A stretch of DNA of 64,000 nucleotides from assembly GCF_012489685.1 (NCBI RefSeq), contig NC_080044.1, positions 79,036,732 through 79,100,731 of the forward strand, in the 5' to 3' direction. Numbering within the stretch: position 1 is the stretch's first letter; each line of letters opens with the position of its first letter. The notes beneath the pieces are model-generated. The model ran no database searches, had not been told where the DNA came from, and saw only the letters and a list, made by a program, of their open reading frames with translations. The position numbers were made by a program, and so were the translations under genes. The stretch is from Lotus japonicus (lineage: Eukaryota > Streptophyta > Magnoliopsida > Fabales > Fabaceae). Shown in pieces: positions 9,512-22,100 of this stretch.

Positions 9512-12500
9512 ATGGCAGAACCAGAAGACAACCTTCAATCCTCACCTATGGTTGAAACAGAGAACAACAAAAAGAAGAAGGAGAAGAAGAACAAGCACGA
9601 CAAGAAAAGACCTCGAGATGTTGCTAACGAGGAGCACGCAGAAGAAGAAGAGGAGCAGATTGGGAATAACAGTGACAGGGATGGAGAATCGTCAAAGAAG
9701 AAGAAGAAGAAGAAGCATAAAGTGGAAGTGGAAGAGAGAAAGGAGAAGAACAATTCTGGGTCTGGAATTATGAGCACTGAATCCTTTGCTTCTCTGGAGT
9801 TGTCTGAACCTACTTCTAAGGCCATTGCAGACATGGGATTTCAGTTCATGACTCAGGTAAAATTCAACAATATTGACAACCTTTGTGTGTTGAAATTTGA
9901 ATGATCATAACTCTTTCATGCTTACCAGCCTTAATTAGTTTCAATTCCACTCATAATTGTTGATTATGTATGAAAAATCTGTTTATATCATTCCGTCACT
10001 CATTCATTGATTCAAGAAGCAGCCCATTGAAGCATTGTATTAGAATTGACCTTATATGAGTATTATCAATGCAGATTCAAGCTAGAGCAATTCCACCACT
10101 TCTTACTGGAAAAGATGTTCTTGGGGCTGCAAGGACCGGTTCTGGAAAAACTCTTGCATTTTTAATTCCTGCTGTGGAGCTTTTGTACAAGCTTAAGTTC
10201 ACGCCTCGTGATGGAGCTGGTGTCGTTGTGATATGCCCAACTAGAGAGCTTGCAATGCAGGTATGTAGATATGCTGTCTTTTTGTTGTTTTGTGATTCTT
10301 ACTGGTTTTGTTTTATGTAGTTCTTCTTACTCTTTGATTGGCCATTTCCCTTAGACACATGCGGTGGCCATGGAGCTTCTCAAGTATCATTCACTAACTC
10401 ATGGAATTGTTATGGGAGGTTCAGCTAGAAGAGCTGAAGCTGAAACCATCGCCAGAGGGGTAAACCTATTGATAGCAACTCCTGGTCGGCTTCTAGATCA
10501 CCTTCAAAATACAAAGAGGTTCATACATAATAACTTGAAGGTGAATATGGATTGTTTATACAACTCTCTCTCGCTCTTTTTTGCTTCATTGCGAATATTT
10601 CTGATAATGTCTTCAGGTTACCTTAACATAATAGTTTGAGTGTTTGATGGTTATTCATAATCTAAGCATTTCTGTATAGTGAAGGAACTAGAACTTAGCG
10701 TCTTTTCAGATATCTGGTATATTAAAAGTGCATGGATGTATATGTAAGTGTAGATTCAAGGTGTTATCTTACTCTGAATTCTTGCTTGTTTTGGCAGTGC
10801 CTTATGATTGATGAAGCTGACAGGATATTAGAAGCAAACTTTGAGGATGAAATGAAGCAGATTATTAAGATCCTCCCAAAGGTATCTATAATTTGTTTCT
10901 CCTTTTCTCCTCTCCCTTGCAGTCATGCTTGAGCCTGTAAAATTATAGTAGTGTCTTGGAATTACTTTTTTTCCAGCCCAATTGCCATATGTGATTGGAT
11001 CATTGAACTGTAAAACACTGAAAAAAGGAGTTCAATTATTGTAAATTTGAAAGTTTTTTTTTTGAAAGGCAAATGTTAGTTGTTAGTAATGTTAGTAAAT
11101 TAGTCCCTCCTCAGGGTTCGAACCCTGGACCCTTCACCCTTCGTCCCACCGAACCCTTATGTCCTCTGGCTCTTACCACTTGAGCTAACCCTCAGGGACA
11201 TTGTAAATTTAGAAGTATTATCTCTTTCTTAACTAGAGGCGAAGTTCAATCATGAATTCTGCCTAAGTGTCTATTGACTTTGAATATCAGCAGCTGCTGG
11301 TAGTATCAATCAAGTTTCAACTGTTATTTAGAATACCACTTATTTCTCTCTTCATAATCTAAAAGAGTAAATCCTATAATTCCAACAGTTATAAGTTATG
11401 GTGGTTTTAAATATATCTATGGGCTTGGCTAATTGATCTGTTTCTCATTCAACAGAACAGGCAAACAGCTTTATTTTCAGCTACACAAACAAAGAAGGTA
11501 TGTTCTTCATTTTCCATCCCTCGCCAACTTCTTTCCTGGAAATTTTTTTAATCTCTTTTTAATTTTTTATAATTATTATATAATTACCTTTTGTTTACTT
11601 TGGAAACACTAGACAATACATTACTTGAAACTTGAAAGTGAGTCTGGTTCTCCTCTCAATTTTATATTTCTTCTTGTATATTTATAGCTATTGCTCAATA
11701 TACTAGATTTTATACTTGATGATGAACTGTTTACTTGAAAGTAAGCATAGGGGAGACGAAAGAATATTGATTGCTCATGGTTTTTGGCTCAGAATAATAT
11801 TCCCTCCTTAAAATACAGGTTGAGGATCTTGCCCGTTTGTCCTTTCAGACCACTCCTATCTATATTGATGTAGATGATGGGAGAAACAAGGTGATGTCTG
11901 TTGACTTTATCATATTATTTGAACTTATACATCAGCATTATCATCATACCTGAAAGGTTCCTCATCAATGCAGGTCACAAATGAAGGATTGCAGCAGGGC
12001 TATGTTGTTGTTCCCTGTGCCAAACGATTTACCGTTCTCTATTCCTTCTTGAAAAGGAATAAGTCGAAAAAAGTGATGGTCTTTTTATCTTCATGCAACT
12101 CTGTGAAATTCCATGCGGACCTTCTTAATCTCATTCATATGAATTGCTCAAGTATTCATGGAAAACAAAAGCAGCAGGCCCGGACAACTACATTTTTTGA
12201 CTTCTGCAAAGCAGAAACAGGGATCTTGCTATGTACTGATGTTGCCGCTCGTGGACTTGACATACCTGCCGTGGTATGTTCATTTTTCTTATCAACTCAA
12301 TATTTCTAAATGGTATTTTGAATGAGACTAAATTTTTACCCCCAATTATTTAGCATGCAATCAGTCAATCTAATAGCTACCTAAAGATAAAAGAAGTATA
12401 AGAGAGAGTAAATATTATCGAAGGATGCAAAATTGGGGGTACCTAAGATGAAGTGCCTTTTGTTTTTAATCTTTTTTCTTCATTATTTATGTCTTAGGAC

Positions 12501-13816
12501 TGGATTGTGCAATATGACCCACCCGATGAACCAAAGGTACTTTCTGTTGTTCTATTGGTGAATCAATATCCTTTATCTATTTGTTTCGTGGCAATCTTAT
12601 AACTTGATGTACGGTATAAGATATGTTCTTTATTGCCACCAGGAATATATCCACAGGGTTGGTAGAACAGCTCGTGGGGAAGGTGGAAAAGGAAATGCCT
12701 TGCTTTTCCTGATTCCTGAAGAGCTGCAATTTCTTCGCTACCTGAAGGTTAGTTCTACTGCATTTATCTGGAGAGAATAGTAAGCTCGCTGATACTGAAT
12801 TATAATTTATTAAGTGTTCCTAGCTTATGCATTTACTTTATAAAGTAGAGCTCCAAAATAGATTACTTGATTTGAATATCATGCTGAGAATACAATTGAA
12901 GCAGGATCTCTAACCCCAAATTTGTAAGAAATTATTCTCAGGTTATCTCAAATCATTAATTTTATATTTATGCTTATTTCAGGAAGCTAAGGTCCCAGTG
13001 AAAGAATATGCATATGATGAAAAGAAGGTGGCAAATGTACAGTCTCACATGGTACAGTCCTTCTTTCTAGTGTTTTAACTAAAGTTTTATTTAATATTGT
13101 AACCAACAACAGCTTATCTTATAAAGGACTGTCTGGATTGGGCAGGAGAATTTGGTAGCCAACAATTATTATTTGAACAAGATGGCCAAAGAAGCTTATA
13201 GATCATACATATTAGCATACGATTCACATTCCATGAAGGATATATTCAACGTTCACAGTCTTGATTTGCAGGTATAATTTTCAGAGCATGTTTTGATGAG
13301 TTTCTCTAGAACTACTTTAAATAATCTTATGCACTTGTGCCCTAATATCATATCTGACATTTTAACTAATATAAATCTATTATTCGGGGATTCCTATTTC
13401 TTATCTTTTCTTTTCATTTTGATTATAAGCTTTAGGATAGGGGCAAATTGAAATGGTTGGTTAATAGGAATAAACATGGAACAAGAATCTCTGTTTTGAA
13501 AATGGAACTAAGTTCTACTTTTTCTGTTTCAGAGGAGAGAAAATGTTCTTAATAGGAAAACAAAAAAGGGTTTTTATGTTTGATTTGAATAGTAAAGCAT
13601 GTATACACTATGACAAAACCATTTTCTGTACTTGTGCAGGCCGTTGCTGCTTCATTCTGTTTTTCAAACCCACCAAAAGTGAGTCTGAACATTAACGGCA
13701 GTAAGAAAAGGAAGAAAATGCGTCAAGTTGATGGAAGTAAACATGGATTCGGCCACAACAATCCTTATGGAAGCAGGGGAAATGCTGACGATCAGCGGCA
13801 GTTTGTGAGGTATTAG
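9512..13816 (+). CDS. DEAD-box ATP-dependent RNA helicase, HAS1/RH27 type
   Basis: Predicted nucleolar RNA helicase acting in 18S rRNA and pre-ribosome maturation, like yeast Has1 and plant RH27/RH51. Twelve exons join in phase: 9512-9856, 10075-10260, 10355-10540, 10798-10881, 11456-11497, 11819-11890, 11974-12273, 12498-12536, 12643-12747, 12983-13051, 13146-13271 and 13640-13816. They give 576 residues. The ATG at 9512 is the first in frame; the frame extends upstream only through non-ATG codons. Residues 1-90 are a Lys/Glu-rich tail. The Q-motif region is followed by AARTGSGKT (133-141), PTRELA (170-175), DEAD (244-247), SAT (275-277), TDVAARGLD and HRVGRTAR (422-429). All catalytic motifs are intact. 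The C-terminus is basic ([10 protein letters not shown]). Intron 4 holds a SINE. Confidence 0.95.
11049..11199 (-). mobile_element. tRNA-derived SINE in helicase intron 4
   Basis: Read on the minus strand, the 5' part has a box A (TAGCTCAAGTGGTAAGAGC) and box B (GGTTCGAACCCTG). The 3' end is an A-run (forward T-run at about 11054-11063). The element is flanked by an exact 11-bp target-site duplication ATTGTAAATTT (11038-11048 and 11200-11210). The box A/B spacing and poly(A)-like tail define a SINE, not a tRNA gene. Confidence 0.9.
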
Positions 13817-15700
13817 CAGTGGACATGCCACTTATTAGAATACACAACGGGTGTTATTTCATGCACCAGCAAATAGCACCCCCAATTTTTGAGTCAGATT
13901 TTGTTTATTTGTCTCTTTAGTCACATTAATCAAACAATAAGTTAACTATTTTGTTGTTGTAAGCTCACTCATTAATTAATCTTCAGAAATAGCGTTTGAA
14001 AAGAAATGGTGGAGAACTGGAGACATTATATAGTATAAAGATAAGATTAAACTTGAGATATGTTTGAAATATATTAATTTTGTTTATAATGTGTGCTGTT
14101 GCCGTTACAAAGATATTCTTTGGTCTAAGGTGCTTATCCTCCACGAGAATGATTCCTGCTGTAGTTATAAAGATTTGAGTATATATATATAATTTTATTT
14201 CCTATCCACAAACGTACGTGACCATACTTACTAAGATTTGAGCATGAATATAATTTTATTCATATACGGCCTTGAGTGGTTGAGTGAAGGCATAGAGGTT
14301 GTGGGGGGACTGTCATGGCTAAGTGTTTGTGGTTCTGATGGTGTCATGACTGGTGGCGCATGTGGTGGTAGAGGCGGAGCTGAGGTGGCCAAGAGTGATT
14401 CCAATAAGTTAGATGTTAGTGAAATTCCTATTATACTTTCAACTATTTGGTGGCATAACATGCAACACTTTTCTTAATGTACAATAAACTCTAGCTGCCA
14501 CACATGTACTTCTGTTTGTTAGCTAAACAAGACTGTTTGTAAGGTTGGCTGGGTAGGCAATTGTTGACCTGGCGTTCTACTTCTAGATTTTCCTTTCTTT
14601 CACATTGTCACCGATCTGATTTTTCAATATGAATAGAGAAAAACATGAAAATAATTTGTTCATGGAATATTATACGTACATGCAAGTAACACTATAGAAA
14701 TGGAAATAATAATGATAACAACCTGACAGAGCTTTTTAGCATGTAATATATGGTGGCTAATAAAGTATGGTATGTCTACGGATCATGAAATGTTTATGAA
14801 GCATTTTGGTAAGAAACTTTTCAAGTAAAAATCATTCAAATTATCAAAAGCATATCCTTATAGTATTTATTTTCACACGGGAATGGTCAATTTTCGTTGG
14901 TTGGACGGTGTCGTTTGAAACGCACATTTGATTTCATGTGTCAGAATCAGAGAGCCAATCAATGCGTTTTGCCTTGCCTAGTCAGTAACCACTGCCATGT
15001 CTGCTTGGTTGACCCGCAATATCAACAAAGAAAACAAACACACATTTTTCAGTTTCTCTTTGTAGATTGATACAAGTAATTTTAATAAAGTAAAAAATAT
15101 GTTTAGATTATTTAAAATAAAATGAATTATCCATGTTACTTTTGTTTTGCTAAATATTTCTAAGAGAAATAAAATAAAACATATATAAATAACACAATTA
15201 CTTCATAAAGAAATTGATTTATTCAAGTGATACATGTTTAATTTTTTTATATAAAGTCTCAGATTTAAGTATTTTAAATGGAAAAAACTTCCCCCTCCAT
15301 GATTTAGATGTTAATTAAACTCTAATAAAAATATTGATTTTATTTAATAAATAATTTAGAAATGACACAATATTAAAAGTTTTTGGTTACATAAAGAAGA
15401 AGCAGAAGAAAAAAAAAATTACTCGTGTCATGATACAATGATACAATCAAACTAGACGAGAGTTGCATCCAAATCCGCCGGTGCAAACCATCTTGAGCCG
15501 CTTGGCGAGCCGGTATGTCGTATCATGACATCATAGAGTGTTGCTTTTTTATTTGTTTCTTCTTCTTACAAAAATTTAATAATGAAAGTACTATGTGCTA
15601 ATAAACACTAATTACACAATATTTTATCCTTTCTTTGGATCAATAAAGGTACAAAAATGTTGAACATGTTTGGTTTGGTGCGCAGTGTAGAAGGTTGAAC
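13817..15700. other. Helicase 3' flank and intergenic region
   Basis: Probable helicase 3' UTR, then AT-rich spacer. An open stretch at 14238-14477 is free of stops in both directions, but its translation has no recognisable domain and no splice support. I do not call a gene here. Confidence 0.4.
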
Positions 15701-16153
15701 AAGACCAGTTAGAGAGAGAGAGAGAAGAGCATTTGATTTGATGAGTCCTCGTAGCTCATTTACTGCTTAAGCAAGACCAGCATACCTACAACTACAACAA
15801 GCGCCGCCTCATGTTTCTTTGATTGTCATTCTCCTTGTATTCTCACAAAACTACATATGAATGATATTCAACTGTTTCATTATTTTATTCTATGTTCTGG
15901 GCAACCAATGAGGTTTTCAGTGTGGACTTTTTCTTCTCCAATTTCCAATCTTTGTCTTTTTCCCAGAACAAACTTCCCTCTTGGAACTCTGTAGTTTCCT
16001 CCCTCTAATGCTTTTTTCTAACTCAAAGTTGCAAACTTTTTGGTATTAGTATTTCATTGAGTGCAAAAAATCAAAAGGGGTGTGTTCTATATCAATTTCT
16101 GATTTGTTTGAGCTGCCACTGGAGTTTTTTCTGTGTAAAGATTGAATTTTGAG
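15701..16153 (+). promoter_or_regulatory. Probable 5' leader of the PSI1-like gene
   Basis: Contains a short (GA)n run at about 15711-15724 and pyrimidine-rich stretches directly upstream of the ATG at 16154. GA/CT runs are common in plant 5' leaders. The transcription start is not determined. Confidence 0.4.
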
Positions 16154-19100
16154 ATGGGGGGTCTTTGTTCCAAGTCTGCCAAAGGTGAAAAGGTGCTTGT
16201 TGCCAAGTCTAGAGGACAATATGATAACCACAAATCTGGTGGTAAGAACTACAAGCCAACCATGGTAAGTGATTTGACAACTGCAGGAGAGGGAATGGAA
16301 GAGAAAAAGCAGAAGCAAGAACATGATGCTGCAGGGACTAGACCAGATGATGATTTTTATGATGGAATCCCACGCTATAATGATTCTTTTCCTCACAAGT
16401 CTAGGTCAGTCAAATCAAGTAAAGCTGCTGTGGCAAAGGTTGGTTAATTGTCTCATCTCACCCCCCTCTTTGTTCAGTTTCACCATTCATTTTTGTTTTA
16501 CAACATTACTTTCTGTGCTTAATCTATGAATTGATTAAGACAACCCTGTATTGTATGCCTGTGAAACTTGTTGCAATCAGTGATGATGAATTGGGTTAGA
16601 TAGATCGAGGGCGATGAATTGGTGTAATGACAAAGATAGTAGTGTTGAAAGTGATGTTTTGGTTAGGTTCTGCTACACATTTAATTCAGTTTGAGAGGAT
16701 GGATATTATCATACTAGGGAATGAAATTTGTGCTAGGATCACTTTTGAGGTTATGCTATGGAGGCAATATATTTGGTTGTGTGATGAAGAATTCTAAACA
16801 TTCTGTTTAATGGATGTGCTTAGTGAAGATTTGAATCAAATAGGTTGCAGAAAGGAGATCGGATTTAAGATATTCGAATAGGTGAAGTGACTAAAAAGAT
16901 TTAGTGGTTAGAGATCTGACATACATGCTATCTTTATCAAAATCATATTTACATACTTACATGGTGATTTTCGTTGTAACAACTAAATGGACATATAAGG
17001 AATTTCTATCTCACTATCTGTGACAAGCTTTAGTGTGACATTTTTTATGTGTATTTTTCCATGACTGAATGCTCATCATCCATGTGGTTCGAAAAAGAAC
17101 TTTTTCTCCATTGTAGTTTGTAGATGTATAGATATCAATATTGAAGATATCCGAAAAGGTTGAGCTTATTTACAGATGATGTCTAAAGTACATTATTTAG
17201 TTTCTTTTGGAGAAATATTCCACAAAATTGAAGCACCTGTAACTTATAGAGGATAGTCCTCAACAATTCTTTATCATCATTGGGGAGTTCTTGGGAAAAA
17301 ATCCACACATCTGATATCTCTAACTCCACTGTTGGGAAAAACCTTTACACACTACTCTGGCACCCGGGAAAACACTTGCTCTACACACACAGGATTGAAG
17401 ACAAAAACACAATGCAAAGTACACCACAAGGAGAAACAGCAGAAGATACAAATTTAACATGTTTCGGAAACTCTTAACTACATCGACGGAAACTCCTTAA
17501 CAGAACATATTCACTATCTCAAATAATGATGATTAGTTTTCTGGATAAATTTGAAAACCAACCCTAAGAAGTTACCATCCGATCCCCTCACTCAAGAGTT
17601 ACAAGGAATAATAACAATCTCACTCACAAGAGACCCTCTCATATCTCTTTTCTTCAACTTGGTTCTTATAATTGTAGCGCGGAGGTAGTATTAAGGTGCT
17701 GAGTTGTTAATCTTTCTGTTTCAGGTCTCAGAGGTGAGCTTCCGCCTGGGCAGAGGTTTTGAGAAGGCAGTTGACGTATTGGACACTCTTGGAAGTAGCA
17801 TGACAAATTTAAACGCTAGCAGTGGGTTTGTATCTGGAGCTGCAATGAAGGGGAATGAAATTGGTATTTTAGCATTTGAGGTTGCAAACACTATTGTCAA
17901 GGGTTTTAGTCTTATGGAATCTCTTTCAACAAATAACATTAAGCATTTAAAAGAAGAGGTGCTGAAGTTAGAGGCTGTGCAAGATTTAGTATCAAAGGAT
18001 ATGGATGAACTTCTAAGGATTGTTGCTGCAGACAAGAGGTAATGAATTAGATCAAATTCCTAGAAAGTGGCTTCTGTAGTTATGTTCCATCAAGAATCAA
18101 ACATTCCACTGATTTAGTTTATAATGACTATATGAAATGCCGACTATGTGTGACTTTTTGTAATGTTTTCAGGGATGAGTTGAAAGTCTTTTCTGACGAG
18201 GTGATTCGTTTTGGAAATCGTTCAAAGGATCCTCAGTGGCACAACTTGGACCGTTACTTTGAGAAGTAATGTAAATTGTATTCACTCAATTTGTCTCAGT
18301 TTTTATTTTTAAGGAAAATGTAGTCTTTCATGTTTTCATTCTGACCATTCTTTTTATTGTAAAATTTTAGAATTAGCAGAGAACTTAATTCTCAAAGACA
18401 AACGAAGGAAGAGGCAGAATTATTAATGCAGCAATTAATGAGTTATGTTCAATATACAGCTGTGAGTGTATTCCTTTACTAAACAAAAATTTGCTGTTAC
18501 TCCAGAAACTATAGTTACTTTTGAAGCTGAAAAAAATGCAGTGCTGTTTTTTAAAATTGATTTGTTAAGTGATTACTCATTATTCATGCTTTCAATTAAG
18601 TACTGTTGAGGCACTCAATTGAAAGATGTTTGTCTATTTCCCTTTTACTTATGTTGCATATCAATTGCAGAGAGGGTTATCTTTCTCTTCTCTATTTTCT
18701 CTATATCTCCTACTTGATATCTTTTATATGCATCTTGAGTCTTGACTGCCCAAAGCTAATTGGAATTATTCTATTCAAGTTCCACAACTTATAGTTCTGT
18801 TATAATCTGTTGTATTGTAATTTATGGAGCTTGTCATCCAATAAACTTGACATTGATCATAATGACATGAATCTTTTCGAATGAAACAACTGTGATTCTT
18901 TGCTGTACTTTCTTCATGTGATGTTTGAATATGTGCCACTTGATTCTTATGGAAGGAATATAGTATCATAAATAATTTCAAAAGTATTATATATACAATT
19001 GATAGTTTTTATTAAATAATTTGAGGTGGCAGGAATTGTATTTATTGCTCATTGTGTGGTATCTGCTCACCTGTACTTGCTCATATTTTTTGGCTAAAAA

Positions 19101-22100
19101 TTATCTTCATTGTTTTCTACTATCTTTTCTTGTGGTTAACCAAGTGAAAGCTTCATAAAGTATTTTATACAGTAATTTTGTTTAGCTGCATTTGCATTTT
19201 ATTCAACTTCATCTTTTATTTTTGTGGGATTTGTCTAAAATAAATTGGAATTTTTTTTTACGGCCTCAGGAGTTATACCATGAGTTACATGCTTTGGATA
19301 GATTTGCACTAGATTATCAGCACAAGCGTGAAGAGGATGATAATTCAGGCACAGCTCAAAGTGGTAATTAACTCATGACATAATATGCTACTATTGTTTC
19401 TGGCAACTGGCAATTAATTATTGACTTTTTAAAAACTAAAATCCGAATTCTCTGTAGAGATGTAATTTGGAAGAGATGATTAATTTTGGTTTTGATAAAA
19501 TAACCATTGGAAGGGTAGAGAGTATGTGTGAAACTGGGAAAAACTCAATAAACCTGATTTTGAAAAGGTGTATTGTGGCACTATCTACTGTTTGTGTTGT
19601 GCTATACTGAAAAGGATTAATTGATTCCAAGGTTTAAGATCCACTCATTGTAATTATACTGATTGATTTACTTGTTCCATTGTTCAGACTTCTAGTGAAA
19701 CTGAAAATTACATTGACTTCAAGTTATTGTCGTAAAGAACAATGTTTCTGGCTGATTCACATCAAGATAATTTTTATGGATTGTCATTACTTTTATGTGA
19801 ACTATGGTTATGATCAAACTAAACATAAATTTTAAGGAGTAAAGTGATTCATCATGGACCCTGATAGGACTATAGAAAATAGGTAGGATCTGCTTAAGCT
19901 GTGTTTTCTTTGTTATACACTTCGAGTAGTCTCATCATAAGCCATTCGCATTAAACAAACCGTTGCCCAAGATGACATTCTTTTATTTTTCATTGATATG
20001 TTATTTGAATTTTGTGGAGCCTGAACTGCATATTCTTTTTGAACAAGTGTATTATGGTACAATGGTTGGTTATTATATAACACTATTCAAAAGAAAAAAA
20101 CAGCACTCTGACCTGGAAGTTAAATCACAGCATATAGAGCAGTAGTTCTCTAAGAAATTTCTTATATATAATCTTGTGTATCTCTCATCGTCGAATAGGT
20201 GATAGCCTTTCAATCTTGAAGGGAGAACTTAAAAGTCAAAAGAAGCAAGTTAAGCATTTGAAGAAAAAGTCACTTTGGTCCAGAAGTTTGGAGGAGGTAA
20301 CTTCAGATTACTGCTTTACATGAATGTGGTTTTCTCATCTCTTATTCTCCTCCACTTTACATGTTTTATCCTTTCATGATATTCTATCCATGTATATTTC
20401 CAGTAGTAGTACATAGACTCCGACATGCTTTTTATTGGTAGAGGTAGGTTCACTTTGTGCGTAACACATGTCGAGAATTGAGATAAGCTGATTATAATTT
20501 ATAATCTAATGGATTACAGGTTATGGAGAAGCTTGTGGACATAGTACATTATTTGCATTTGGAGATTAACAATGCCTTTGGCAGTGCAGGTATGTTCCCC
20601 ACTAAAGGCATTCAGATTATACTTGCTTTGCTGGCATGTTATACTCTTCTAGTGCTGCCTAGTGTAATCACTATCAGTTATCTATATAGCAAATTAGTTG
20701 ACATCAATGATAGCCACAGTGCAAATTTCAACCTTGTTAACTTTTGTAGTTTTTAGAGAATTTTTTAATTTGAAATAAAGAAAAAGAAAGGATGGAAAGA
20801 GGGATGGGGTGGAGTACTAGATGAGAGGAGGCTAGGAGGGAAAGTTATCTGATTTCATTCTCATCAAATTACTCTTCAACTCAATTCAGAATGAAAGCTT
20901 GATTTGCTTCAAAACTGCAATGATTTTTGTCCATTGGTGCCTGCAGATTCCGGTAAACCATTAACTCAAACAAGCAGCAACCACCAAAGATTGGGTCCTG
21001 CAGGACTTGCTTTGCATTATGCAAATATAGTGCTCCAAATTGATACTCTGGTAAGTGTTTCTTCTTTATTGTATTTACTTCATAACATGGTTAAGACCAA
21101 CAGTATGCTTTATCTTTATCTTTTAGTTAAAAAATTAATTAAAAGAATAGGGAACTGAACTTCAAAAAAAGAATAAGGAAATAGGCTGCTAATTTTTTTA
21201 ATTGAAAACTCTTAAGCTTTGATCAGGTTATTCATTTATTCTTGATCACCTGATGATTCTGCGATTAGTATATGATTTGTGTGTTGCTGAATAACTTTGT
21301 AGTTCCTGGTCTGTATCAGGTGTAATTATACTAGTTCATTGTACTTTATATAATGTCTGCTAACTACCATGAGTGATTAAGCTTATGCACTGAAGAGCAT
21401 TGTACTTAGCCTGTATTCACGCTTTCAGGTCGCTAGATCCAGTTATATGCCTGCAAATACAAGGGATACATTATATCAGAGCTTGCCTCCTAATATAAAA
21501 TTAACTTTGCGTTCCAAATTGCCAACCTTTCATGTTGTAAAAGAGGTATGATCTTGTCTGCCTGTTCTTTCTCCAACTTCCATACTGTTGAAAAATTAGA
21601 GAGAGAACATATGGTGTGAAAAACTTAGGAGAAATGGTAAATAGTACTAATTGAATATCAAACGACGTGTATGTGTTTTTCATATATTAACAAAAATCAC
21701 TTGAATTGGTGATTATTTACCTTATCACACATTCATTCGTACTTTTCGATTCGGCCTACATAGCAAGGCTCAAAACTTAGAGATAGAGACAAAAGGAAAG
21801 CCTTTAGGTTGAAATGAAGAACTCGTGGCCTCTAGCCCACACTTGACCAGAGGGAAAAAGTATACTATTATATATGTTGGAATATATGTAACAAGTGTAT
21901 ATAAGTAGTAAGTACATTGTATTTAGTAGGTAGAACCATGGACTTATTACTTTTTACTTTTAGTGTATTTAAAATTTAACTTTGTTGTATAATTGAGACT
22001 CACCACACAGACGCATGCTCTCTCGCTTTCCTCTTTTCCTCTCTTACTCTCCACATGGTATTTAGAGCCTAATAAAGGCAACTTTAATAAGTGTGTACCC

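Noticed and set aside
11090..11199. tRNA gene on the minus strand
   Set aside because: Box A and box B are present, but no acceptor stem or anticodon arm forms. The tail and 11-bp duplication show a SINE.
14231..14477. Small gene open on both strands
   Set aside because: No domain, no splice signals and no supporting context. It is likely chance or an eroded repeat.
17290..17700. Transposon fragment in PSI1-like intron 1
   Set aside because: Phrases such as ATGTTTCGGAAACTC and CATCGACGGAAACTCC look repeat-derived, but I could not find ends or assign a family.
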